Assembly (NCBI RefSeq): GCF_012103215.1
Contig: NZ_JAAVNE010000023.1
Span: 20,345 to 84,344, forward strand
Direction: 5' to 3'
DNA length: 64,000 nt
Source of the DNA: Falsiroseomonas selenitidurans
GTDB lineage: Bacteria; Pseudomonadota; Alphaproteobacteria; Acetobacterales; Acetobacteraceae
Shown: positions 1-7,693 of the stretch, piece by piece
How positions within the stretch are numbered: the stretch's first letter is position 1
How the letters are laid out: every line of letters begins with the position of its first letter
Program-made: the position numbers and the translations under genes
Notes under the pieces: generated by a model
The model's input: only the letters and a program-made list of their open reading frames with translations
The model's database searches: none
What the model was told of the DNA's origin: nothing

Positions 1-29
1 CGGGTGGCGATGCCGATCGCCAGCCGCAT
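1..29 (-). CDS. Glycosyltransferase, N-terminal fragment (runs off the left edge)
   Basis: Nine complete codons and a partial tenth are visible, starting with ATG at 29 and reading MRLAIGIAT. This opening strand, followed by a basic residue, is typical of family 2 glycosyltransferases; the gene just upstream starts in a similar way (VVATRGR). The start shares one base with the TGA of that gene, so the two are probably translationally coupled members of one polysaccharide operon. Family assignment rests on very little sequence. Confidence 0.45.
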
Positions 30-916
30 CAGCCTTCCTCCCTGCGGCCCTGGATGGCGGGGCGGATGCGCCCGGCGGTCGCGTCACCGCGGAGGAAGCC
101 GCGTGCCCGGCCGAGGAAGGTCATGCCGTAATAGGCGGCCGGGCGCAGCCGCAGCCGGGCCAGGCTCAGCGCCAGGCCGCCGAGCGGGCGGATGGCAAAG
201 GTCATCCAGATGCGCGCCGGCACGCCATGCCGGCGCAGCGCGAAGCCCAGCCCCTTGCCGTAGAGCCAGGCCCGCGCCACCGCGACATCGGAAAGCCGCT
301 TGTCCGGGTGGATCACCCGCAGCGCCGGGTCGTAGACCGCCTTGTGGCCGACGGTGACGGCGCGCAGCACCAGGTCGTTCCCCTCCGCCGAGCCCAGCGA
401 GGTGCCCGGCCCCATCGCCTCGTCATAGCCGCCCAGCGCCAGGGCCAGCGGCCGCCGCAGCCACAGGTTGAACTCAATGACGCTGGTCCAGGCGTTTTCC
501 TGCGTGATCGGCCCGCCTTCCTCGCGCCAGCGGCCGGATCCGAGGCCGCCTTCCGGGTTGGCGGCTGGGCCGGTCAGGATCATCAGCGCCGGGTCGGCGG
601 CGAAGGCGGCCTCCACCTGGTCCAGCAGGCCGGGCGGGTAGAGGCAGTCATCGTCCGGAAAGCTGACCAGCGCGCCGCGTGCCTGGCGCAGGCCGAGGTT
701 GCGGGCATGGTTGGCCCGCGCGATGGAGGAGCGCAGATGCGTCAGTTGCAGCGGCGCCTGGTAGGGCGCCAGCAGCGGCACCAGCCGGCCATCCTCGTTC
801 TGGTCGACGATGATGACCTCGGCATCCGTGCGGCCCTGCGCCAGCACGCTGTCGAGGAAGGCGACCAGCTCCTCCGTCCGGCCGCGGGTCGCGACCACCA
901 GGCTGAAGCGCATCAT
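29..916 (-). CDS. Family 2 glycosyltransferase
   Basis: A 295-residue GT-A fold glycosyltransferase, expected to add a sugar from a nucleotide donor to a lipid-linked surface glycan at the cytoplasmic face of the inner membrane. The N-terminus has the family pattern VVATRGRTEEL followed by the nucleotide-binding strand VIIVDQNEDG. The acidic metal-binding motif is FPDDDC near residue 90. The C-terminal third is Arg/Leu-rich, without a clear membrane span. The gene begins with two consecutive Met codons and overlaps the end of the upstream GT4 gene by 4 nt. Donor and acceptor cannot be deduced. Confidence 0.85.
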   Translation of the reverse strand: MMRFSLVVATRGRTEELVAFLDSVLAQGRTDAEVIIVDQNEDGRLVPLLAPYQAPLQLTHLRSSIARANHARNLGLRQARGALVSFPDDDCLYPPGLLDQVEAAFAADPALMILTGPAANPEGGLGSGRWREEGGPITQENAWTSVIEFNLWLRRPLALALGGYDEAMGPGTSLGSAEGNDLVLRAVTVGHKAVYDPALRVIHPDKRLSDVAVARAWLYGKGLGFALRRHGVPARIWMTFAIRPLGGLALSLARLRLRPAAYYGMTFLGRARGFLRGDATAGRIRPAIQGRREEG

Positions 917-2031
917 GCGGCCCCCCCGCGGGCCGCCAGCGCCTCCTCCACCAGCGCCTGCATCCGGGCGCGGAAGGCGGCGCGGGAGAATCGCTCGGCA
1001 TTGGCACGGCAGGCGGCGGGCGCGATGGAGAGGCTCTCGAAACGAGCGACGGCTGCCATGATGCTCTCCGCGGTCTGGTCGGGAAACAACAGGCCCGTCT
1101 CATCAGGTTGAACAATATCAGAAGCCCCGCCCCGGGCAAAGGCGACCAGGGGCGTGCCGCAGGCCTGGGCTTCCACCAGCGCGATGCCGAAATCCTCCTC
1201 CGCCGCGAAGACGAAGGCGCGGGCCGATTGCAGCAGCGCCACCAGTTCCGCCTGCGGGACGCGGCCGCGGATTGCGATGTTCGGCGCCCCGGCGGCGGCT
1301 TCCCGCACGCGGGCCATCTCCGGCCCGTCGCCGGCGATCACCAGTCGCCGGTCCGGCATCCGGGCGAAGGCCGCGGCGATCAGGTCGATGCGCTTGTAGG
1401 GCACGAGGCGGGAGGCGACGACATAGTGGTCCTGCTTGTCCGGCTGGAAGGGAAAGCCATCGAGGTCCACCGGCGGGTGCACCACCACGCTGTCGCGCCG
1501 CCAGGCCTTGCGGATGCGCCCGGCGATCCAGGCGCTGTTGGCGGCGATGACATCCGGCCGCGCGCCGGAGGCATGGTCCCAGGCGCGCAGCCGGGCCAGC
1601 AGCCAGCGCGTCAGCAGCCCCTTCACCCCGCGATCCAGGCGGGACTGCCGCAGATACTGGTGCTGCAGGTCCCAGGCATAGCGCATCGGGCTGTGCACAT
1701 AGGCGACATGCAGCGTCCCCGGCCCGGTCAGCACCCCCTTCGCCACGGCGTGGGAGGAGGAGATCACCAAGTCGTAGGCCGAGAGGTCGAACTGCTCCAC
1801 CGCGATCGGCATCAGCCCGAGATAATAGCGGAACCATTGCCGCGCCCTTGGCAGGCGCTGGATGAAGGAGGTGGTGGGCACCCGGCCGCCGAGGAATCCG
1901 CGCTCCGCCGCCGGCAGGAAGTCGCAGACCGCGAACAGCTCGGCCTGGGGGTACAGCAGCAGAAGCTGCTCCAGCACGCGTTCCGAACCGGCATAGCCGT
2001 CCAGCCATTCATGGATGATCGCGACCTTCAT
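913..2031 (-). CDS. Family 4 glycosyltransferase (GT-B fold)
   Basis: A 372-residue retaining glycosyltransferase. I chose the start at 2031 because MKVAIIHEWL is the canonical first strand of GT4 enzymes and its ATG overlaps the upstream TGA as ATGA. The open frame continues upstream but is then antisense-like and Arg-rich. The GAGSERV-type loop appears as GYAGSERVLEQ. The C-terminal donor domain has SRLVPYKRID and the EX7E motif inside EEDFGIALVE. It probably adds a hexose or deoxyhexose in assembly of the exopolysaccharide or O-antigen repeat unit made by this locus. Confidence 0.88.
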   Translation of the reverse strand: MKVAIIHEWLDGYAGSERVLEQLLLLYPQAELFAVCDFLPAAERGFLGGRVPTTSFIQRLPRARQWFRYYLGLMPIAVEQFDLSAYDLVISSSHAVAKGVLTGPGTLHVAYVHSPMRYAWDLQHQYLRQSRLDRGVKGLLTRWLLARLRAWDHASGARPDVIAANSAWIAGRIRKAWRRDSVVVHPPVDLDGFPFQPDKQDHYVVASRLVPYKRIDLIAAAFARMPDRRLVIAGDGPEMARVREAAAGAPNIAIRGRVPQAELVALLQSARAFVFAAEEDFGIALVEAQACGTPLVAFARGGASDIVQPDETGLLFPDQTAESIMAAVARFESLSIAPAACRANAERFSRAAFRARMQALVEEALAARGGAA

Positions 2032-3071
2032 CGGTGCTCCAGCAGGGCCAGCAGCCGCTCGGCGGCGGCGGGCCAGGAGAATTGCGCGGCACGCGCCCGG
2101 CCGGCCTGGCGCAGCTGCCCGGCCAGCAGCGGCTCGTCCAGCAGCCGGGTCAGCGCCGCGGCCGGGGTGCGCGGGCCTTCCGCGTCGAACCACAGCGCGG
2201 CCTCGCCACACACTTCCGGCACCGCGCCGGCGGCGGCGGCCAGCACCGGGCAGCCGCACCACATCGCCTCCAGCGGCGGCAGGCCGAAGCCCTCATAGCG
2301 GGAGGGGAAGATGAGGCCGAGCGCATTCTCATACAGGGCGCGCAGTTCCGCATCGCTGACCCGGCCGAGCGCCAGCGCGGCGTCGACATCGCCGGCATTG
2401 CGGAACACGCCGGCATCCGCCGCGCCGGCCACCGCCAGCTTCATGCCGCGGGAAGCCAGCAGCGCCACGCCATCGCGCAGCGCATCCAGGTTCTTGTGCG
2501 CGGCGCGGGTGCCGACCGCCAGCACGAACCGCCCGGGCTGCAGGCCGGTCCGCGCCAGCACCCCGGTCTCCGCCGCATCCCGCAACGCATGCTCGCCCCC
2601 TTCCGCCACCACACCGATACGCGCGGCAGGCAGCTTCAGATGCAGCGCAAGCCGGGCGCGCGAAAATTCCGAGACGGTGACGATCCGCGTCCCCCGCCGC
2701 GGCAGCGCCCAGTGCAGGGCGCGGTACCAGGCGCGGAAGGGCAGGGAATAGCTTTCCGGCGTGTCGAAGACGCCGGCATCGTGGATCACCACGGTCTGCC
2801 GGCGGCCCAGGCGCAGCGGCGCTGTGTTGCCCAGGTTCAGCAGGTGGTCGGCGCCCACCGCGCCGGGCAGGTCGAATTGTTCCCAGGCCTGGCCGCCACG
2901 ACGGCCGAGGCGGGTCACCGGATGGCCGGCGAAGGTCTCCGGCGCGTCGGGCGGGGCCAGCAGGCGGATCGGCCGGCCGGTGGCGAGCAGCGCCTGCGTG
3001 ATCTCCCGCGCGAAGCGCTGCACGCCGCTCATCTTCTGGGTCAGGAAGCGGGCGTTGATGGCGAGGCTCAT
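2028..3071 (-). CDS. Family 4 glycosyltransferase (GT-B fold)
   Basis: A 347-residue GT4 enzyme of the mannosyltransferase-like type. The start MSLAINARFL at 3071 overlaps the upstream flippase stop by 4 nt. The donor-site EX7E motif is visible in YEGFGLPPLEAMWCG, and AVGTRAAHKNLDAL is the usual domain-2 entry strand with the basic phosphate-binding residues. With its two neighbours it forms a tightly coupled flippase-GT4-GT4-GT2 series, so it most likely extends the same lipid-linked oligosaccharide. Sugar specificity is unknown. Confidence 0.87.
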   Translation of the reverse strand: MSLAINARFLTQKMSGVQRFAREITQALLATGRPIRLLAPPDAPETFAGHPVTRLGRRGGQAWEQFDLPGAVGADHLLNLGNTAPLRLGRRQTVVIHDAGVFDTPESYSLPFRAWYRALHWALPRRGTRIVTVSEFSRARLALHLKLPAARIGVVAEGGEHALRDAAETGVLARTGLQPGRFVLAVGTRAAHKNLDALRDGVALLASRGMKLAVAGAADAGVFRNAGDVDAALALGRVSDAELRALYENALGLIFPSRYEGFGLPPLEAMWCGCPVLAAAAGAVPEVCGEAALWFDAEGPRTPAAALTRLLDEPLLAGQLRQAGRARAAQFSWPAAAERLLALLEHR

Positions 3072-4588
3072 GCCGGCTCGCCCTTCAGCACGGCGCGAAT
3101 CCGCCAGGGCCGGCGGGCCAGGATGCGCAGATCCTGACGCTCCGCCGCCGTCAGCGCGGCGAAGCCGGCCAGCGCGAAGGCCAGCAGCACGGCAAGACCC
3201 AGCGGGAGGGGCATCAGGCCCGGCAGCAGCAGCGCCAGGCCCAGCCCGCCGGCCAGCAGCGGCGGCACCAGGCGGTGCGTGGCCGCGGCGGCGGCCGGGT
3301 AAAGCCGGGCCACAAGCCACAGCCGGCCGGCGACATCCGCCGCGCAGCGCAGCGCCCAGGCCGCGGCCGCGCCCTCGATCCCCAGCCAGACCAGCAGCAG
3401 CGCGGACAGCGGCAGGAACAGCGCCGCCTGCGCCACCTGCCACTTCGCATTGGCATCCGGCCGGCCGATCGCGTCCAGCAGCGCGCCGGGGGCGAAGGCG
3501 GCGCAGGAGAAGAAGATGCCGACGGCCAGGATCTGCAGCACCCGGCCGCCGCCGGCGGCGAAGTCCGCGCCGAGCCAGAGGCCGAGGATCGCAGGCCCCC
3601 AGGCCACCAGCACCAGGCAGGCCGGCAGCACCGCGGCCATCACCAGCAGCGCGCCGCGCCGCAGCAGCCCGGCGGTGGCGGCCTGGTGCGTCAGATAGGC
3701 GCCGGCCATGGCCGGCAGCAGCGCCTGCGCGACCGCCACCGGCAGGATCCACATCCGCATGACCAGGTCGAGCGGCGTGGCGTAGTAGGCGACGGCGGCC
3801 AGAGTCAGCACTGCGCCAACCAGGAAGCGGTCGGCATAGAGCAGCGCCTGGGTCAGCACGCCGGAAGCGCTCATCCATCCGCCCATGCGCAGCAGCGGCG
3901 CCAGCAGCGCCCAGCTTGGCCAGGCCGGGCCGAGCCCCGGCAGGTCGCGCCGCGCCAGCCAGAAATAGGCCAGGGAATTGGCCAGCCGGCAGGCCAGCAG
4001 CGCCAGGATCACGCCGACCAGGCTCTGCCAGACCAGCAGCACCAGCACCGGACCCAGGTAGTAGAAGATGGCGATGGGGATGGCGGCCAGGTTCGCCTCC
4101 CGGAACCGCTGGTGGGCCGCCAGCGTGCCCCAGAGCGCCGCATTCACCACCACCAGCGGCGCCGCGGCGCACAGCCAGCGGAAGGCGGCGATGGCTTCCG
4201 CCTGCAAGGCGGGCGGCGTGTTCAGCAGCCCGGTGACCAGGGCCGGCACGAACAGGTAGGCGAGGGCGGCGATGCCGGCACTCAGCAGGGCCAGCGCGCT
4301 GATGGCGCTGCCGGCAAGCTCCGCCGCGCCCGCCACTTCTCCGGCGCCGATCCGCGCCGCCAGCGCCCGGGTCAGGGCGGCGCCGACGCCGAGGTCGAAC
4401 ACGCCGAAGACGCCGACCAGGGCGAGGGCGAGGGTGAAAAGCCCCCAGCGGTCGATGCCCATCTGCTGCACGAGAAGCGGGGTGAGCGCCAGGGCCAGCA
4501 GCAGCGGCAGCCCCCGCCCGGCGGCGTTCCACAGCGTGCCGGAGAGGAGCCGCCCGCCGGAGGCGCGTTGTTCGGCCGAATGGGCCAT
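3068..4588 (-). CDS. Polysaccharide flippase, Wzx/MATE-like
   Basis: An integral membrane protein of about 506 residues with 12 to 14 hydrophobic segments, matching oligosaccharide flippases (MVF superfamily) that move undecaprenyl-linked repeat units across the inner membrane. The N-terminal segment GRLLSGTLWNAAGRGLPLLL followed by LTPLLVQQMG is characteristic. The start is ambiguous. The ATG at 4588 (MAHSAEQR) opens the conserved part, but an in-frame ATG at 4639 would add 17 residues that include one copy of a duplicated Ala-rich peptide. Neither has a strong ribosome binding site. The gene lies 153 nt downstream of the initiating phosphotransferase. Confidence 0.85.
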   Translation of the reverse strand: MAHSAEQRASGGRLLSGTLWNAAGRGLPLLLALALTPLLVQQMGIDRWGLFTLALALVGVFGVFDLGVGAALTRALAARIGAGEVAGAAELAGSAISALALLSAGIAALAYLFVPALVTGLLNTPPALQAEAIAAFRWLCAAAPLVVVNAALWGTLAAHQRFREANLAAIPIAIFYYLGPVLVLLVWQSLVGVILALLACRLANSLAYFWLARRDLPGLGPAWPSWALLAPLLRMGGWMSASGVLTQALLYADRFLVGAVLTLAAVAYYATPLDLVMRMWILPVAVAQALLPAMAGAYLTHQAATAGLLRRGALLVMAAVLPACLVLVAWGPAILGLWLGADFAAGGGRVLQILAVGIFFSCAAFAPGALLDAIGRPDANAKWQVAQAALFLPLSALLLVWLGIEGAAAAWALRCAADVAGRLWLVARLYPAAAAATHRLVPPLLAGGLGLALLLPGLMPLPLGLAVLLAFALAGFAALTAAERQDLRILARRPWRIRAVLKGEPA

Positions 4589-4610
4589 GACCTGCGCCGT
4601 TCCTGATCGT

Positions 4611-4670
4611 CCGGCGGCGGTGGCCGCCGGCGCTGACATTGTTCCGGCGGCGGTGGCCGCCGGTGCTGAC
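4611..4670 (-). repeat. Two tandem 33-nt repeats, each a GC hairpin, ahead of the flippase
   Basis: Copies at 4611-4637 and 4644-4670 differ at one of 27 positions and lie 33 nt apart, i.e. exactly 11 codons in the flippase frame. Each contains the inverted repeat CCGGCGGC-n4-GCCGCCGG. If translation began upstream, the repeat would encode a duplicated SAPAATAAG peptide. Alternatively the paired stems are leader RNA structures that could modulate flippase translation. Confidence 0.7.
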
Positions 4671-4707
4671 GAAGTTCGGGGCGGTCTACGACGGGCGCCG
4701 CCGCACG

Positions 4708-4734
4708 GGAAGGCCCGCCGGTGCGGGGCCTTCC
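4708..4734 (-). terminator. Hairpin downstream of the ExoY-like gene
   Basis: A perfect 9-bp inverted repeat, GGAAGGCCC / GGGCCTTCC with a 9-nt loop, lies 7 nt after the ExoY-like stop codon. There is no T-run, so it may be a weak or Rho-assisted terminator, or an attenuating stem between exoY and the flippase. Confidence 0.45.
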
Positions 4735-4741
4735 AGCGCCC

Positions 4742-5473
4742 TCAATAGGCGCCGCGCCGGGCCAGCACCGCCATCGGGGTGCGCAGGAGGATGCGGATGT
4801 CGCCGATCAGGGAGGGGTGCTTCGCATAGGCCACGTCCAGCGCCACGCGCTGGGCGTAGGAGGTGTCGTTGCGCCCGGAGACCTGCCAGGGGCCGGTGAT
4901 GCCCGGGCGCACGGCGATGTAGTGCTGCGCCGCCGGGCCGTAATAGACCGCAAGCTCGCCGGACTGCACCGGGCGGGGGCCGACCAGGCTCATCTCGCCA
5001 CGCAGCACGTTCAGCAGCTGCGGCAGCTCGTCCAGCGAGGAGGCGCGCAGGAAGCGGCCGATGGCGGTGACGCGCGGGTCGGCCTTCAGCTTGCGGGTCG
5101 CCTCCCACTCCGCGCGGGCCTGCGGGTCGCGGTCCAGCAGGGCGGCGAGGCGCCGGTCGGCGTCCGTCACCATGGAGCGGAACTTCAGGCAGCCGAACAG
5201 CCGGCCGCCGCGGCCCACCCGTTCATGCGCATAGAAGGCCGGCCCGCCATCGAGCCGGACCAGGGCGGCGATGACCAGGAAGGCCGGCAGGCAGACCAGC
5301 AGCAGGACCCCGGCGCCCAGCAAGTCCAGCGCACGCTTGGCGGCGGCCTGCGCCGGATGCGCCGCGGCCACGGCAGGGCCGTGCGGCGCCGCGCCCGGGG
5401 GGGCGAATTCGAACAGGGATTGCCGGGTTTCCGGCTCTCGCAGAAGTGTCTGGACGACTTCCAGGCCAGGCAT
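4742..5473 (-). CDS. Undecaprenyl-phosphate sugar phosphotransferase (ExoY-type)
   Basis: This 243-residue bacterial sugar transferase starts polysaccharide assembly by moving a sugar-1-phosphate from a UDP-sugar to undecaprenyl phosphate. A cytoplasmic lead of about 45 residues precedes one hydrophobic helix (LDLLGAGVLLLVCLPAFLVI). The catalytic core follows, with YAHERVGRGGRLFGCLKFRS, SSLDELPQLLNVLRGEMSLV and GPRP in the usual order. The length matches short ExoY forms without the long WbaP N-terminus. It opens the minus-strand polysaccharide cluster. Upstream (5474-5728) is non-coding and contains a TTAACC motif but no clear promoter. Substrate sugar (Gal or Glc) is not determinable. Confidence 0.9.
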   Translation of the reverse strand: MPGLEVVQTLLREPETRQSLFEFAPPGAAPHGPAVAAAHPAQAAAKRALDLLGAGVLLLVCLPAFLVIAALVRLDGGPAFYAHERVGRGGRLFGCLKFRSMVTDADRRLAALLDRDPQARAEWEATRKLKADPRVTAIGRFLRASSLDELPQLLNVLRGEMSLVGPRPVQSGELAVYYGPAAQHYIAVRPGITGPWQVSGRNDTSYAQRVALDVAYAKHPSLIGDIRILLRTPMAVLARRGAY

Positions 5474-5728
5474 GGAGGGTCCTCGTGGTGCGGTCGGGGG
5501 GCCGCGATGGGGTGTGGCGGGCAGTGGCCCGACCGAAGCGGCCGCAGGGGCCGCGTCGGGTCGGGGTTCTTTCCCTTGTCAGGATGGATACGCTTGGTCA
5601 CTGGCGGGTTTGCGACGTGCTTGCGGCGGAAATAGGGCGCATCGGCCGGCTGTCGTTGCTGCGATGCAAATTAACCGCAGTGAAGCAGTTCGACACAGTT
5701 CCGCAGCCTGATGATGGCATGATGCCTC

Positions 5729-5938
5729 ATGCGTGATTTCGCGAATCGCCGCCACGGCGCGGCTGGCCAGGCGGAGGCCCGCCGCGGCGCGACCTGTGGC
5801 ACGGAGCGCCCGGAGCCGCCTCGGCGCCGGGCCTGGTTCGCCGTGCCGGAGGCCGCGCCCCGCGGCGGGCGCGGTATCCTGCTGGCGGCGGCGCTGTCCT
5901 CGGTGTTCTGGGCGGTGCTGGGGTGGGCGGTTCTCTAG
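5729..5938 (+). CDS. Small putative membrane protein
   Basis: A 69-codon frame with ATG at 5729. The first 45 residues are Arg/Ala/Pro-rich; the end is one predicted transmembrane helix (GILLAAALSSVFWAVLGWAV). The TAG stop lies inside a perfect inverted repeat that could terminate its transcript. It is divergent from the exoY-like gene and could be a small tail-anchored protein of the polysaccharide system, but I recognise no family. No strong Shine-Dalgarno sequence is visible, so it may be spurious. Confidence 0.4.
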   Translation: MRDFANRRHGAAGQAEARRGATCGTERPEPPRRRAWFAVPEAAPRGGRGILLAAALSSVFWAVLGWAVL

Positions 5939-5958
5939 AAGCCTTTGATTCTAGAGAA
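5931..5958. repeat. Perfect 10-bp inverted repeat with 8-nt loop
   Basis: TTCTCTAGAA at 5931-5940 pairs perfectly with TTCTAGAGAA at 5949-5958. It is AT-rich against a GC-rich background and ends the small upstream ORF. It may be a terminator or a unit of a dispersed palindromic element; a second palindrome follows 5 nt later. Confidence 0.75.
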
Positions 5959-5963
5959 AACAA

Positions 5964-5991
5964 TGCGTTCAGATGATTCGGTCTGAACGCA
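5964..5991. repeat. Second perfect 10-bp inverted repeat with 8-nt loop
   Basis: TGCGTTCAGA at 5964-5973 pairs perfectly with TCTGAACGCA at 5982-5991. It has the same arm and loop lengths as the palindrome just upstream but unrelated arms. It is followed by ATTCTCTAG, which echoes the first arm. The pair looks like one compound intergenic element. Confidence 0.75.
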
Positions 5992-6085
5992 GATTCTCTA
6001 GGCTTGCGGCCGGGGCCGCGGCGGACCTAAGTCTGCAGCCGCACCCCGCCCCGCCTTCCCCCCCCTGCCCAAGGACGCCGCCATC

Positions 6086-7693
6086 CTGACCGCACGCCTT
6101 GAAGCGCGCCTCGCCTGGCTGGCGGCGCTGACCCTGGGCCTTGGCCTGGCGCTGTGGCTGTTTCCCCTGGATTTCCTGTGGCCGCAGGCGGGCCAGCCCT
6201 GGCGCCCGGCCGGGGATGCCGCCCAGCATCTGGTGGCGCAGCGCTACCTGATCGCCGATGCCTGGCGCTGGCCGCCCACCCTGGCGCTGAACCTCGATAC
6301 CCAGCAGGGCGGCCTCAACACCGTCTTCGCCGATTCCATCCCGCTGCTCGTCCTGGCGCTGAAGGCGCTGCGCGGGCTGCTGCCGGAAGGCTTCCCCCAG
6401 GGGTTTCACGGCATCGGCCTGTTCTACGGCCTGGCCTGGGTGGCGCAGCCGCTGGCCGCGGTCTGGGCGCTGCGCGGGGCGGGGGAGACGCGGCTGGCGC
6501 CGGCCATCGGCATCGCGCTCGCGGCCGCCGCCATGCCGGCCTTCATCGGCCGCTTCGGCCATGCGGCGCTGGATGGCCATTTCCTGCTGCTGCTCGGCCT
6601 CGGCTTCTACCTGCGGCTGGTGGCCAGGCCGAGGCCGTGGCTGTGGCTGGGCGCGGCGCTGCTGCAACCGGCGGCGCTGCTGATCCACCCCTACCTGGCG
6701 GCGATGACGCTGGCGCTGCTGGGCGCGGTGCCGGCGACGCGGCTGCTGCGCGGGGAGGCCTTCATCGGCCCGGCCCTGGCGGTGGCGGCGGCCTTCGCGG
6801 CGGTGGTGGGCGTGATGGCGGGCTTCGGCTATCTGGGCGCCGCCGGCGATGGCGGCTACGGGCAGTTCGCCATGAACCTGCTCTCCCCGCTTTATCCCGC
6901 CGGGTCGCTGATCTGGGGCCTGCCCTGGTCGCCGCAGGTGGATGCCACCGGCCATGGCGGGTGGGAGGGCTACAACTGGCTCGGCACCGGGCTGCTGGGG
7001 GCGCTGCTGGCCGGGCTGCTGCTGCGGCCACGATTCGCCCTGCGGCGGCTCTCCCGCCATGCCGGGCTGGTGCTGGTGCTGCTGGCGCTGGTGGCGCTGG
7101 CAGTGTCCTTCCAGGTGGGCTTCGGGTCGCGCATCGTGCTCGACCTGGGGCCGCCGCCAGCGGTGCTGGAACAGTTCCGCGCCTCCGGCCGCTTCTTCTG
7201 GCCGGTGGGCTATGCGCTGCTGCTGGCGGCGATGGTGCTGCTGGCGCGCGTCGCCCCGCTGCTGTGCCTGCTGGCGGGGCTGGTGCAGTTCGTCGATGCG
7301 CAGCCGCTGCGCGCGGCGCTGGCCGAGTGGGCCGGGGCCCGCCCGGCCTGGACGGTGGAGGCGGCGGCGCTGCGCGCCGAACTGGCCACGGCGGAGCGCC
7401 TGACCCTGCTGCCGAGCTGGCCCTGCGTCGACAAGCCGACCGGCAACGAGACCTACGCCCTGCTGCTGGAGGTCCTCGCCCTGGCGTCGGAACGCGCCGT
7501 GCCGGCCAGCACCATGTATGTGGCGCGCTGGCGCACCCCGCCCCGCTGCCGCGACGCCGACCTGGCCTCGGCGCCGCTGGAGCCCGGCGAACTCCGCCTG
7601 GTGCTGCCGGCCGCGCAGCCCGCCCTGGCGCCGCTGATGCCTGATTCGGCCACCCGTTGCCGGGCGATCGGTCAGCTCCTCGCCTGCCGCTGA
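6086..7693 (+). CDS. Polytopic membrane protein, DUF6311-like (start non-canonical)
   Basis: About 535 residues with ten or more hydrophobic helices. It resembles DUF6311-type, GT-C-like membrane proteins of polysaccharide loci, with an acidic GDAAQHL-type motif after the first helix and a soluble C-terminal part. The obvious first helix (LAALTLGLGLALWLF) lies upstream of the first GTG at 6233. Between the in-frame stop at 5999 and 6233 there is no ATG, GTG or TTG. The only ribosome-binding site, AAGGA at 6071, fits a CTG at 6086 or an ATC at 6083, so I place the start there. It overlaps the convergent glycosyltransferase by 22 nt. A lipid-linked glycosyl transfer role is inference. Confidence 0.65.
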   Translation: MTARLEARLAWLAALTLGLGLALWLFPLDFLWPQAGQPWRPAGDAAQHLVAQRYLIADAWRWPPTLALNLDTQQGGLNTVFADSIPLLVLALKALRGLLPEGFPQGFHGIGLFYGLAWVAQPLAAVWALRGAGETRLAPAIGIALAAAAMPAFIGRFGHAALDGHFLLLLGLGFYLRLVARPRPWLWLGAALLQPAALLIHPYLAAMTLALLGAVPATRLLRGEAFIGPALAVAAAFAAVVGVMAGFGYLGAAGDGGYGQFAMNLLSPLYPAGSLIWGLPWSPQVDATGHGGWEGYNWLGTGLLGALLAGLLLRPRFALRRLSRHAGLVLVLLALVALAVSFQVGFGSRIVLDLGPPPAVLEQFRASGRFFWPVGYALLLAAMVLLARVAPLLCLLAGLVQFVDAQPLRAALAEWAGARPAWTVEAAALRAELATAERLTLLPSWPCVDKPTGNETYALLLEVLALASERAVPASTMYVARWRTPPRCRDADLASAPLEPGELRLVLPAAQPALAPLMPDSATRCRAIGQLLACR

